Assembly: GCA_038210245.1 (NCBI GenBank)
Contig: JBBQWW010000002.1
Location: 78,434-142,433, forward strand
Origin: Bog-756 sp038210245
GTDB taxonomy: Bacteria > Actinomycetota > Acidimicrobiia > Acidimicrobiales > RAAP-2
Direction of reading: 5' to 3'
Length of the DNA stretch: 64,000 nucleotides
Positions 32,829 to 41,453 of the stretch are shown piece after piece (position 1 is the stretch's first letter; each line of letters starts with the position of its first letter). A program made the translations under genes and the position numbers. The notes beneath the pieces were generated by a model, which had not been told where the DNA came from, did not search any database, and was given only the letters and a program-made list of their open reading frames with translations.

Positions 32829-34241
32829 TCAGGCCGGGGCGGTGGGGGCCACCAGGGGCCATGGCTGCTCCCGCTCGGCCCGTCGGGCCAGGTCCAACAG
32901 CAGCTGCTCCTCGTGGTGGCGGCCGATGATCTGCAGTCCCACGGGGAGCCCGTCCACCTGGCCGGCCGGGATGGACACGGCGGGGTTGCCGGTCAGGTTG
33001 GCCGGGATGGTCAGGGCGCCGTTGTTGCCGAGCGCCCGGTCGAAGCCGTACTCCTTGATCAGGTCGATCCCACCCACCGTGGTGGGCATGGGGCCGGTGG
33101 CGGCGAAGGCGGTGTCCGGGTTGGTGGCACAGAACACGAAGTCGGTCTGCTCGAACAGGGTGGCCATCTGCTCGTTGATGTCGATGCGGAACATCTCGGT
33201 CCGGCCCGCCGTCTGCACGTCGAGGTGGTGGGTGGCCAGGTTGAGGCCGAGCTGGATCTCGGGGGTGAGGTCGTCGTTGCACCCGGGGTAACGGTCGCCC
33301 AACTCCCCGGCCAGCCCGACCACGTTGGACATGACCCACTCCAGGCCGCCCTGGGGGAGCTCGACCACCATGTCGACCCGGGTGAGTCCGGCCGAGGTGA
33401 TGAGCGCCTCGGCCAGGGAGGTGATCAGGGCCGCGCCCCGGGGCTCGACGATGGCCGCACCCAGATCGATGGCGATGACGGCCCGCTTGCCCGAGAGATC
33501 GAAGGAGTCGAGGCCGGCCTCCCATCCCTCGACCCGGGGGAGGCTCAGGGTGTCATTGGGGTGGAAACCGTTGCAGACGTCGAACCAGCGGGCGGTGTCC
33601 CGCACCGAGCGGGACAGGCAGCCCACCACCACGGTGAGGGGCGGCTGGAGGGTGCCCGGTCCCCGCGGGATGCGGCCGTAGGTGGCCTTCAGGCCAAACA
33701 GGCCGGTGAAGCCGGCCGGGATGCGGATGGACCCGCCCCCGTCACCGCCGCTGGCGATGGGAAGGAGGCCGCCGGCCACCGAGGCCGCCGTGCCACCGGA
33801 GGAGCCCCCGGGGGTGCGCTCGGGGTTCCACGGGTTGCGGGTGGTCCCGTGCAGCTTGGTGTGGGTGCAGTTGATGCCACCGAACTCCGAGGCGGTGGTC
33901 TGGGCGGCCAGCACGGCCCCGGCGGCCCGCAGGCGGGTGACCTGGGTGGAGTCGTGGTCAGAGACGCGGTCGGCGAAGACCAGGGATGCTTCGGTGTAGG
34001 GCCAGTAGGCCACCGACTCCAGCTCTTTGATGCCCATGGGCACCCCCCCGAAGGGCAGCGAGACGTCGGCCGCCGCCGCCTGCTCCCGCGCCGACTCCAC
34101 GGCGACATGGCTGCAGGCGTTGAGCCCCGAGGCCTCGATGGCGGCCAGGGAGGCCTCGAGGGCTTCGGTCGGAGACAGGGTCCCGGCCCGGAAGGCGTCC
34201 ACCAGGGAGCAGGCATCGTCGAGCCAGGGCTGATCGGTCAT
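32829..34241 (-). CDS. Amidase signature family protein
   Basis: 470 residues. The Ser-cisSer-Lys triad is visible: Lys in MGIKELE, the Gly/Ser-rich signature PGGSSGGTAA, and the downstream nucleophile in GGDGGGSIRIPA. It hydrolyses an amide bond; substrate unknown. ATG 34241 is chosen because TAGCGT (complement 34250-34255) ends eight bases before it and no ribosome site is visible, the leaderless pattern; a GTG two codons upstream is possible. The 3' neighbour on the same strand is an F420-type oxidoreductase. Confidence 0.92.
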   Translation of the reverse strand: MTDQPWLDDACSLVDAFRAGTLSPTEALEASLAAIEASGLNACSHVAVESAREQAAAADVSLPFGGVPMGIKELESVAYWPYTEASLVFADRVSDHDSTQVTRLRAAGAVLAAQTTASEFGGINCTHTKLHGTTRNPWNPERTPGGSSGGTAASVAGGLLPIASGGDGGGSIRIPAGFTGLFGLKATYGRIPRGPGTLQPPLTVVVGCLSRSVRDTARWFDVCNGFHPNDTLSLPRVEGWEAGLDSFDLSGKRAVIAIDLGAAIVEPRGAALITSLAEALITSAGLTRVDMVVELPQGGLEWVMSNVVGLAGELGDRYPGCNDDLTPEIQLGLNLATHHLDVQTAGRTEMFRIDINEQMATLFEQTDFVFCATNPDTAFAATGPMPTTVGGIDLIKEYGFDRALGNNGALTIPANLTGNPAVSIPAGQVDGLPVGLQIIGRHHEEQLLLDLARRAEREQPWPLVAPTAPA

Positions 34242-34303
34242 GGACACCGACGCTACCGGTCCGGGGAGGGCCGTGGAGGGGGACGGCGGGTGTCTGCTCT
34301 AGG

Positions 34304-34355
34304 CGTCCGACCGGCGCGTCCGACCGGCCCGTCCGACCGGCCCGTCCGACCGGCC
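34304..34355. repeat. 13-bp tandem repeat x4, unit CGTCCGACCGGCC
   Basis: Four consecutive 13-base units (34304, 34317, 34330, 34343), nearly identical, in the divergent gap between the amidase and the ROK-kinase genes. The two leaderless promoters lie on either side of the array. Confidence 0.9.
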
Positions 34356-34439
34356 CCCGGCCCCGGCGTCCGCCCTGCCCCACCACCACCGGGTGCTGTG
34401 GTGCGGTGGGTGGCGGGCCGCAGTGTCTAGCGTGTGGGC

Positions 34440-35288
34440 ATGAGCCCCGACCCCACTCCGGACGAAGCCGACAACAGCGCCATCGGAGACACCCAGCCCG
34501 AGCCAGCCAAGGCCGAGCCCACCCACCCCTTCACCCTGGCCGTGGACATCGGCGGCACCGGTTTGAAGGCCTCGGTGCTGGATGCCTCGGGAGCCATGGT
34601 GGCCGACCGGGTGCGGGTGCCGACCACCTACCCCCTCCCGCCCGACAAGCTGGTCACCATGCTGACCCGGTTGGTGGCCCCGCTGCCCACGGCGGAGCGG
34701 GCGTCGGTGGGGTTCCCGGGGATGGTGCGGGACGGCCTGGTGCTGTCGGCCCCCCACTTCTCCACCAAGCACGGCCCGGGGAGCCCGGTCGACCACGACC
34801 TGGCCAAGCAGTGGTCGGAGTTCGACCTGTCCTCCGAACTGACCCGGTCGTTCGGCCTGCCCACCAAGGTGGCCAACGACGCCGACATCCAGGCGGCCGC
34901 CGTGGTGAAGGGTAAGGGATTGGAGTTGGCCATCACCCTCGGCACCGGGTTCGGCACCGGGGTCTTCTACCAGGGCCAGCTCATGCCCCACCTCGAGATC
35001 GCCCACCAGCCGTTCCGCAAGGGCGAGACCTACAACGAGCAGTTGGGTGAGGCCACCCGCAAGGAGATCGGCGAGGAGCGGTGGAACAAGCGGGTCCACA
35101 AGGCCATCGCCAACCTCCGGGCCCTGATGTTCTTCGACCACCTCTACATCGGCGGCGGGAACTCCCGCCGGGTGTCCCGCCACAACCTGGCCGACGACAT
35201 CACCATCGTGGACAACACGGCCGGGATCCTGGGGGGGATCAAACTGTGGGAGGTGGACCACGTGGCCGTCAACGACGCGGTCTCCTGA
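34440..35288 (+). CDS. ppgK: ROK family kinase, polyphosphate glucokinase-like
   Basis: About 282 residues. After a 28-residue polar start, the ATP/phosphate motif is AVDIGGTGLKASVLD, then VGFPGMV, KVANDADIQA, and LGTGFGTGVFYQGQLMPHLE. That last stretch is characteristic of actinobacterial polyphosphate glucokinases, which phosphorylate glucose from polyphosphate or ATP. ATG 34440 follows TAGCGT (34428-34433) by six bases, so the mRNA looks leaderless. The convergent neighbour encodes a CHAD protein, a family that binds polyphosphate. The symbol is likely but not certain. Confidence 0.8.
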   Translation: MSPDPTPDEADNSAIGDTQPEPAKAEPTHPFTLAVDIGGTGLKASVLDASGAMVADRVRVPTTYPLPPDKLVTMLTRLVAPLPTAERASVGFPGMVRDGLVLSAPHFSTKHGPGSPVDHDLAKQWSEFDLSSELTRSFGLPTKVANDADIQAAAVVKGKGLELAITLGTGFGTGVFYQGQLMPHLEIAHQPFRKGETYNEQLGEATRKEIGEERWNKRVHKAIANLRALMFFDHLYIGGGNSRRVSRHNLADDITIVDNTAGILGGIKLWEVDHVAVNDAVS

Positions 35289-35332
35289 CCAGGTGACAAT
35301 AGGGCGGGCGTCCCGGCCCGGGCCCTCCCGTC

Positions 35333-36409
35333 TCAGCCCTGCCAGGCCCGCCAGCGCCGCTCGATGACCTTCAGTTCCTTCTTCCAACCCTTGCGGGCCC
35401 GGGCGGCGGCGTCCCGCTGCATCTCCACCAACGCGTCCACCGGCCCGCGGAGGTCGCGGTGCTCCTCGGCCAGCGCCTCGAACCACTCGATGGAGTGGAC
35501 GGCGTCGTGGAGGTCGCCCAGCTTGCTCTGGAGGGCTTCGGCCGAACGGGCCGTCTTCTTGGCCGGACCCCCGGCCACCAGGGCCACCGTCTCGCACCCG
35601 TAGCGCAGGTCCTTGAGCCGGATCCGGAGCTTGTGGAGGTTGGCGTCGGTCGAGTCCTTGCGGGCCGACCGGGCCGCACCCCGCAGGTCGTGCCAGGCCC
35701 GGTGGAGCATCACCGGGAGGAGCTCACCGGCCGGCCGCTGGGCCTTGGCCTTGAACTCCGGGCCGTCCCACAGCACCATCATCTGCTCGTTGAGCTGGAA
35801 CCGGCGAGCCCCGCCGCGCTCGGTGGCCACGGCGGCCAGGGCGGCGGCCATCCGCAGGCCCACCACCGAGTCCAGGCGGTCCACCGCGTCGGGATCGAGG
35901 ACCTCGGGGCCCTGGACGGTGATCAGGTCCGAGAGGATGTGGAGGTCCCGCACCAGGCCCAGGCGACCGCCGTACCAGGCCAGCTCGGCCCGCAGCGACG
36001 TGCCCCACGACGGGTCCACGAGCAGGCGGAAGGTGCGCAGGTTGGAGCGGATGCGGCGCAGGGCCACCCGGCTCTGATGGACCCGCTCCACCTCACCGGT
36101 CCGGCGCTGGGCCCCGTTGAGGGACGTCGAGGCCGACTGGGCCCACAGCGGTCGATCGGCCAGGCGGACGCTCAGGGGGCTGGCGATGGCCTCGGGGGTC
36201 GGGGCGCCGAGGGACGGGGCGTCGAGCAGCTCTTCGTCCATGTCGTTGAGCAGGAAGGTGCGGGCGGCCTGGGCCAGCACCCGGTGGAGCACCATCCCCG
36301 CCGAGGGATCGGCCAGGGCATCGTCCTCCCGGACCACGTCCATCCGGTCGATGGGCGTCGAAGGGTCACCCGACGTCCGGCGTTTCTTCGACTTCGGTGC
36401 GGTGGCCAT
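35333..36409 (-). CDS. CHAD domain protein
   Basis: 358 residues, strongly helical and rich in Arg/Lys/His. CHAD helices with the conserved basic residues are visible (VHQSRVALRRIRSNLRTF, ANLHKLRIRLKDLRYGCE). CHAD domains bind inorganic polyphosphate through such residues. No CYTH triphosphatase domain is attached. It is convergent with the polyphosphate-glucokinase-like gene, supporting a role in polyphosphate storage. ATG 36409 is preceded by AGGAGG. Confidence 0.88.
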   Translation of the reverse strand: MATAPKSKKRRTSGDPSTPIDRMDVVREDDALADPSAGMVLHRVLAQAARTFLLNDMDEELLDAPSLGAPTPEAIASPLSVRLADRPLWAQSASTSLNGAQRRTGEVERVHQSRVALRRIRSNLRTFRLLVDPSWGTSLRAELAWYGGRLGLVRDLHILSDLITVQGPEVLDPDAVDRLDSVVGLRMAAALAAVATERGGARRFQLNEQMMVLWDGPEFKAKAQRPAGELLPVMLHRAWHDLRGAARSARKDSTDANLHKLRIRLKDLRYGCETVALVAGGPAKKTARSAEALQSKLGDLHDAVHSIEWFEALAEEHRDLRGPVDALVEMQRDAAARARKGWKKELKVIERRWRAWQG

Positions 36410-36540
36410 GCCCTCGTCCTCCTGTGCACAGAGTAGGAGGTCGGCCCCGGGGTACCGGCGCTGGTCGTCCGACCCCGGATGGATCGGCCCGGCCGTGGTC
36501 CCCCGGCGGGCCCCGCACCGCCCCCGTCTACTGTGGCCCC

Positions 36541-37485
36541 ATGTTCGCCGTCACCATCGTCGAAGGTTCGCTGGTCTGGCAGGAGCATCCCGACCCGGTG
36601 CCCGGCCCCGGTGACCTGCTGGTGGCGGTGCGGGCCGCCGGCATCAACGCCGCCGACCTGATGCAGCGTCGTGGCCTCTACCCGGCCCCACCCGGGGCGC
36701 CGGCCGACATCCCGGGCCTGGAGCTGGCCGGCGAGGTGGTGGCCGTCGGGGCCGGCACCCACCGCTTCGGGGTGGGCGACCGGGTGATGGCCATCACCGG
36801 GGGCGGGGGCCAGGGCCAGTTGGCGGTGGTGCCCGAGTCCGTGGCCCTGCCCGTCCCCGACGCCGTGGGGTGGGACCGGGCCGGGGGGTTCCCCGAGGCC
36901 TTCTCCACCGCCTTTGACGCCCTCTTCTCCCAGGCCGGCCTCAGCGCCGGCGACCGGGTGCTCGTCTCGGGAGCGGCCGGCGGCGTGGGCACCGCCGCCG
37001 TGCAGTTGGCCCATGCCGCCGGGACCCACGTGGTGGCCTCGGTCCGGAACCCGGACCGCCGGCCGCAGGTGGCCCTGCTCGGGGCCGATGAGGTCATCGA
37101 TCCGGCCGAAGTGGCCGACTACGGCCCCTACGACGTCTCGCTCGAGCTGGTGGGCGGGCCCAACCTGGCCACCACCCTCCCGTTGATGGCGGTGGGTGGC
37201 CGCACCGTGGTCATCGGGGTGGGCGCCGGGGCCAAGGTCGAGCTCAACCTGTTGGCCCTGATGGCCAGCCGCTCCACCATCGGGGGGTCCATGCTGCGGG
37301 CCCGCACGGTGGAGGAGAAGGCCGAGGTGGCTCGGGTGGTGGAGGGGTTCGCCGTGGGCCTGCTGGCCGAAGGGGTGGTGGAGGTCCCGGTGGCCGAGCG
37401 GTTCCCCATGGACCAGGCCGAGGCGGCCTACGAGCGGTTCGCGGCGGGTGGGAAGTTCGGGAAGATCGTCCTGCTCAACGAGTGA
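36541..37485 (+). CDS. NADPH:quinone oxidoreductase-type MDR protein
   Basis: 314-residue medium-chain dehydrogenase/reductase without the zinc ligands of alcohol dehydrogenases. The N-terminal GroES-like domain has AAGINAADLMQRRGLYP and the cofactor domain GAAGGVGTAAVQLA. It matches the QOR family: NADPH-dependent one- or two-electron reduction of quinones or enones. ATG 36541 follows TACTGT (36529-36534) by six bases with no ribosome site, again leaderless. Convergent with the thiolase gene. Confidence 0.9.
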   Translation: MFAVTIVEGSLVWQEHPDPVPGPGDLLVAVRAAGINAADLMQRRGLYPAPPGAPADIPGLELAGEVVAVGAGTHRFGVGDRVMAITGGGGQGQLAVVPESVALPVPDAVGWDRAGGFPEAFSTAFDALFSQAGLSAGDRVLVSGAAGGVGTAAVQLAHAAGTHVVASVRNPDRRPQVALLGADEVIDPAEVADYGPYDVSLELVGGPNLATTLPLMAVGGRTVVIGVGAGAKVELNLLALMASRSTIGGSMLRARTVEEKAEVARVVEGFAVGLLAEGVVEVPVAERFPMDQAEAAYERFAAGGKFGKIVLLNE

Positions 37486-37541
37486 GGCACCGCACCCGGC
37501 GCCAGCCGACAGACCGGTCCCGGGGCCGTGCCGGCCCGGCC

Positions 37542-38741
37542 TCAGCGGGAGGCGATCACCGACGAGCCGTGCCCGAACAGTCCCTGGTTGGCCGTGATGC
37601 CGACCCGGGCCCCCTGCACCTGGCGGGCCCCGGCCTGGCCCCGCAGCTGCCAGACCAGCTCGCACACCTGGGCGATGGCCTGGGCGGGGATGGCCTCCCC
37701 GAAGCACGACAGTCCTCCACTGGCGTTGACCGGCACCCGGCCCCCGATGGTGGTGTCGCCGTCCCGGAGGAGGCGCTCGGCCTCACCCTCCTTGCACAGC
37801 AGGATGTCCTCGTACCAGTCGAGTTCGAGGGCGGAGGAGAGGTCGTAGACCTCGGCCAGGCTGACGTCCTCGGGCCCGATGCCGGCCTCCTCGTAGGCGG
37901 CCATGGCCACCGACTGCTTGAAGCCCGGGCCCACGGTGTCGGTGGTGACGGCGGAGTCGGTGGTGATGCCGGGCATGTCCAGCACGGTCTGGGGGAAGAT
38001 CGGGGTCACCGTGGACACGGCGTCGATGGTGACCAGGTCGTCGACGCCGGTGTGCCGTCGGGCGAACTCCATGCTGCACAGCACCAGGGCGGCCCCGCCG
38101 TCCGAGGTGGCACAGATCTCGAGCAGGCGGAGCGGGTCGGCCACCATGGGGGAGGCCAGCACGTCCTCCACCGTCACCGTCTTGCGGTAGCGGGCGTTGG
38201 GGTTCTCCAGCCCGGCCGACGCGTTCTTGACCTTGACGGCGGCGAAGTCGGCCTCGGTGGCCCCGAACAGCTCCATCCGGCGGCGGGCGTAGAGGGCGAA
38301 GTAGGTGGGGTTGGTGGCCCCGATGAGGTGGAAGCGCAGCCAGTCCGGATCGTCCTTGCGCTCGCCTCCCACCGGCTTGAAGAAGCCCTTGGGCGTGGTG
38401 TCGGCCCCGACCACCAGGGCCACGTCGCACAGTCCGGCCAGGATCTGGGCCCGGGCGTTGTTGATGGCCTGGGCCCCCGAGGCGCAGGCGGCGTAGGCCG
38501 AGGAGACGCGGGCCCCGGTCCACCCCAGGGCCTGGGCAAAGGTGGCCCCGGCGATGAAGCCGGGGTAGCCGTTGCGGATGGTGTCGGCCCCGGCCACGTA
38601 CTGGATGTCCGTCCAGGGCAGGCCGGCCTCGGCCAGGGCGTCGCCGGCGGCGGCCAGGCCGTACTCCACGAAGTTTCGGCCCCACTTGCCCCAGGGGTGC
38701 ATGCCCGCCCCCAGCACGGCCACCCGCTTGTCGTCAGGCAT
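37542..38741 (-). CDS. Thiolase-like lipid-transfer protein (Ltp type)
   Basis: 399-residue thiolase-fold protein. The reactive-Cys region is YAACASGAQAINN, and the C-terminal half carries NASGGLSCFGEAIPAQ and ANQGLFGHG. Proteins of this type together with a DUF35 partner act as acyl-CoA thiolases or retro-aldolases (Ltp2-like) in steroid or lipid side-chain breakdown. ATG 38741 overlaps the upstream DUF35 stop by eight bases, so the two subunits are made together. Which reaction applies cannot be told from sequence alone. Confidence 0.87.
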   Translation of the reverse strand: MPDDKRVAVLGAGMHPWGKWGRNFVEYGLAAAGDALAEAGLPWTDIQYVAGADTIRNGYPGFIAGATFAQALGWTGARVSSAYAACASGAQAINNARAQILAGLCDVALVVGADTTPKGFFKPVGGERKDDPDWLRFHLIGATNPTYFALYARRRMELFGATEADFAAVKVKNASAGLENPNARYRKTVTVEDVLASPMVADPLRLLEICATSDGGAALVLCSMEFARRHTGVDDLVTIDAVSTVTPIFPQTVLDMPGITTDSAVTTDTVGPGFKQSVAMAAYEEAGIGPEDVSLAEVYDLSSALELDWYEDILLCKEGEAERLLRDGDTTIGGRVPVNASGGLSCFGEAIPAQAIAQVCELVWQLRGQAGARQVQGARVGITANQGLFGHGSSVIASR

Positions 38742-39216
38742 CGGTGTGCCCCTTTCCGTCGGTGGCTCCGGTGCCGGCCGCGGCCAGCGGCCGCCACTTC
38801 CACACCACGTACTCGTGCTCGTCGTCCTCGTAGAGGGTATCGAGGACCAGCTCGACCTCGTCCCCCACCGACAGGTCGTCCACGTCCACCCCGGGGACCA
38901 CCTGGCCCATGACCACCATCTGCTCGGCGGCCAACTCCACGGCGGCGATGGCGAAGGGGACGTAGGGGTCGGCGGCCACGTAGGGCTCGGGGGGCTGGTA
39001 GCCGGCGTTGGTGTAGGACCACACCCGGCCGGTCCGGCTCAGCGGTGCCTCGGCGAACTCCCGGCCCTGGCAGTGCGGGTTGCGACAGAAGTAGGTCTCC
39101 TTGGGGAAGGCGAAGTTCCCACAGGAGGTGCATCTGCTCCCGAGGAGGGTGGGAGCCTTCTCGTCGAGGGTGAACCACCCCTCGATGGCGGGGAGACGGG
39201 TCTTGGCCGGTGACAT
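38734..39216 (-). CDS. Zn-ribbon/OB-fold DUF35 protein
   Basis: 160 residues. The rubredoxin-like zinc ribbon has Cys 29, 32, 44 and 49 (SRCTSCG, YFCRNPHC), followed by an OB fold (GRVWSYTNAGYQPPEPY). These proteins pair with thiolase-like partners and may bind the acyl-CoA. ATG 39216 follows TAGAAT (complement 39223-39228) by six bases, the leaderless pattern. The coupled thiolase gene is directly downstream. Confidence 0.9.
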   Translation of the reverse strand: MSPAKTRLPAIEGWFTLDEKAPTLLGSRCTSCGNFAFPKETYFCRNPHCQGREFAEAPLSRTGRVWSYTNAGYQPPEPYVAADPYVPFAIAAVELAAEQMVVMGQVVPGVDVDDLSVGDEVELVLDTLYEDDEHEYVVWKWRPLAAAGTGATDGKGHTDA

Positions 39217-39262
39217 GGACGGATTCTAACGGAGCGTCAGATCGCCGCCCCTCGGCGCCCGC

Positions 39263-40519
39263 CTACGACGCCGGACCGCCCAGCCCACCCCGGGCCCGGG
39301 ACTCGGCGATGCGCGCCGGGTCCCACCCGAGCAGGTCGGCCAGCACCTCGTCGGTGTGCTGACCCACGGTCGGGGCGTGGAAGGGGGCGGGCAGCTCCTC
39401 ACCCACGAACTTGAGCGGGGTGCCCAACTGCTCGGCGCCCAATTGCTCGACCGGGTACCAGGAGAAGCGGTCCTGGAACTGGGGGTCCTCGGCGATGGTC
39501 TTGGGGGAGTTGACCGGGGCCACCGGGAAGTTGGCCGTGGTACCCGCCTCCAGCCACGCCTCGGCGGTGCGGGTGCGGAAGATGTCCCGCAGCTCGGCCC
39601 GAAGCTCCTGGTTGCCGCGGGCGTGATCGGCGTAGGTGGAGCCGGGCCACCGCTCGAACAGCTCCGGTCGGCCCACGAACTCGCAGAAATTCTTCCAGAA
39701 GGCCTGCTCGGAGGCCATGAACAGGACGTAGCGGCCGTCCTTGGCCTCGTAGACCTGGTAGCGCACGCCCTCGATCATGCCCGCCGTTCCCGGCTCCCGG
39801 CGCTCGTAGTCGTCGGCCCTGTTGCCGGTGACCTCGGACTGGGGCCGCTCGTAGGCCTTCCAGGTCTCGGACCGGTACCAGTCCATGGCGGCGGCGGCGT
39901 CGGACTGGGCGATCTCGAGGAAGGAGCCCTCGCCGGTGGTCTTGGCCCGCAGGACGGCGGCCAGGATGCCGAGGGCCCCGAAGAGGGGCCCGGCGTGGAT
40001 GCCCATGGAGGCGTGCTCGGGAAGGTAGGCGAAGCCGTCTTCGTCGACCTGGGGGGTGACGATGCCGGCCCAGGTGTCGAAGGCCACGCCGTGGGCCGGG
40101 AGGTTCTGGTAGGGCCCGGTCATGCCGTAGCCGGAGATGGTGCAGAAGACCAGTTCGGGGTGGATGGCCGACAGGTCGTCGTAGCCCACGCCGCGGCGGG
40201 CCAGGCCACCGGGGCGCATGGCCTCCACCACCACGTCGGCCGTCTGGGCCAGCTCCTTGAAGGTGGCCACGTCCTCCTCGTTGCGGAGGTCCATGACGAT
40301 GCTGCGCTTGCCCCGGTTGATGTGGAGGTGCATGAGGGAGACGCCCTCCACGATGGGCCAGGTCATTTCGCGGATGTAGTCGCCGGCCGGGGGCTCCACC
40401 TTGATGACCTCGGCACCCAGGTCAACCAGGGGCATGGTGATGGCCGCCGGCCCGAGGGCCGAACACTCGAGGATCCGGATCCCGTGGAGGGGTGCGTGTG
40501 GGGGAGTGTCGGTCGGCAT
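39263..40519 (-). CDS. CaiB/BaiF family III CoA transferase
   Basis: 418 residues. The N-terminus (GIRILECSALGPAAITMPL, LGAEVIKVEPPAGD) and INRGKRSIVMDL, then HASMGIHAGPLFGALGI are typical of family III CoA transferases, which move CoA between carboxylates by a formyl-like Asp intermediate. Substrate unknown; with the thiolase pair, a lipid-like acid is plausible. The leaderless start (TACACT, eight bases upstream) is preceded by a strong dyad at 40533-40551. Confidence 0.92.
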   Translation of the reverse strand: MPTDTPPHAPLHGIRILECSALGPAAITMPLVDLGAEVIKVEPPAGDYIREMTWPIVEGVSLMHLHINRGKRSIVMDLRNEEDVATFKELAQTADVVVEAMRPGGLARRGVGYDDLSAIHPELVFCTISGYGMTGPYQNLPAHGVAFDTWAGIVTPQVDEDGFAYLPEHASMGIHAGPLFGALGILAAVLRAKTTGEGSFLEIAQSDAAAAMDWYRSETWKAYERPQSEVTGNRADDYERREPGTAGMIEGVRYQVYEAKDGRYVLFMASEQAFWKNFCEFVGRPELFERWPGSTYADHARGNQELRAELRDIFRTRTAEAWLEAGTTANFPVAPVNSPKTIAEDPQFQDRFSWYPVEQLGAEQLGTPLKFVGEELPAPFHAPTVGQHTDEVLADLLGWDPARIAESRARGGLGGPAS

Positions 40520-40527
40520 GGGAACGG

Positions 40528-40551
40528 AGTGTATCTGACGGTCTGTCAGAT
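40528..40551 (-). promoter_or_regulatory. Operator-like dyad ATCTGAC-N5-GTCAGAT with -10 element
   Basis: Perfect 7-bp arms (40533-40539 and 40545-40551) just upstream of the minus-strand -10 TACACT (complement 40528-40533), which ends eight bases before the CoA transferase ATG. A protein on this dyad would block RNA polymerase. The symmetry suits a TetR-type repressor, perhaps an acyl-CoA sensor, but no such gene is adjacent. Confidence 0.6.
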
Positions 40552-40574
40552 GGACTGTGGCCCGGTCCGATCGG

Positions 40575-41453
40575 TCACCCGGGCCCGGTGCCCCGCAGGG
40601 AGGTCACGTCGAAGGCCCGCACCGGGTCGTCGAGGGGAAGGACCATCCTGGCTCCCACATGGCGGTGCTCGCCGGCCAGCAGGCGGACCACGGTGCCGTA
40701 GGCGGTGAAGGCCACGGCGTGGTGGGCGAAGGGCATGGGGCCCTCGGTCACCTTGACCTCGACCACCCCGGTGCCCTCGAGCTCCAGGGCCGCCGACTGC
40801 ATCCGCTCCATGGCGGCCTCCCGGGCCGCGTACATGGCCTCGGTGAAGTTGGTCAGCTCCACGTTGAGGCCCTTCTGCTTCATGGCCGTGCCCATCGAGC
40901 GACGGGGGGCGTAGACGAAGCTGGCCCCGGCGGCCAGGCCGAGAGGGGTCCAGCCGGCCCGGTGGAGCAGGGCGAAGTCCCGACCCGAGAGGTCCGACAC
41001 GAAGATCGGGTCGGCCGACAGGCCGTTCCACGTCACCGGGCGAACGGCCGTGCCCACCAGGGTCACGTCGATGTGGTGCCGGTTGATCTCCCAGTCCACG
41101 TGGACGCCGACCACGCCCTGGGCCCCGGCCTTGGTGCACTCGGCGTGGATCCGCTCGGTGGCGCGGGCGAACGAGCGGGCGTAGGCCTGTGAGGCCCACT
41201 TGATCTCCCCCTGGCCCCAGCTCCATACGCCGTAGGGGACCGAGTGGACCGAGGTCCCGGTGACCAGCGCCACCGGTTCCCAGCCGATGGAGTGGAGGAC
41301 CAGCTCCTCGTCGATGGACAGGTCCGAGGTCATGCGGGCGGCCTTGGCCGGGGTGGCCTGGCCCAGGGCCCGGGTGGCCCGGAGCATCTCGGCCTTCAGG
41401 TCGACCGGCTCGGGGGTGGGCAGGCCGTCGTTGGACGGGAGGAAGGTGGTCAC
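40575..41453 (-). CDS. Double YbjQ (DUF74) domain protein
   Basis: 292 residues with two YbjQ-like units in tandem: first from ARMTSDLSIDEELVLHSIGWEPVALVTGTS to GVVGVHVDWEINRHHIDVTLVGTAV, second from FVSDLSGRDFALLHRAGWTPLGLAAGAS to GTGVVEVKVTEG. YbjQ proteins form ring-like oligomers and are annotated as possible heavy-metal binding, but their function is not established. GTG start overlapping the previous stop (GTGA). Last gene of a four-gene operon. Confidence 0.82.
   Translation of the reverse strand: MTTFLPSNDGLPTPEPVDLKAEMLRATRALGQATPAKAARMTSDLSIDEELVLHSIGWEPVALVTGTSVHSVPYGVWSWGQGEIKWASQAYARSFARATERIHAECTKAGAQGVVGVHVDWEINRHHIDVTLVGTAVRPVTWNGLSADPIFVSDLSGRDFALLHRAGWTPLGLAAGASFVYAPRRSMGTAMKQKGLNVELTNFTEAMYAAREAAMERMQSAALELEGTGVVEVKVTEGPMPFAHHAVAFTAYGTVVRLLAGEHRHVGARMVLPLDDPVRAFDVTSLRGTGPG

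Noticed and set aside
32631..34430. 599-codon plus-strand frame opposite the amidase
   Set aside because: Shadow of the amidase; translation rich in Gly/Asp/His with no domain.
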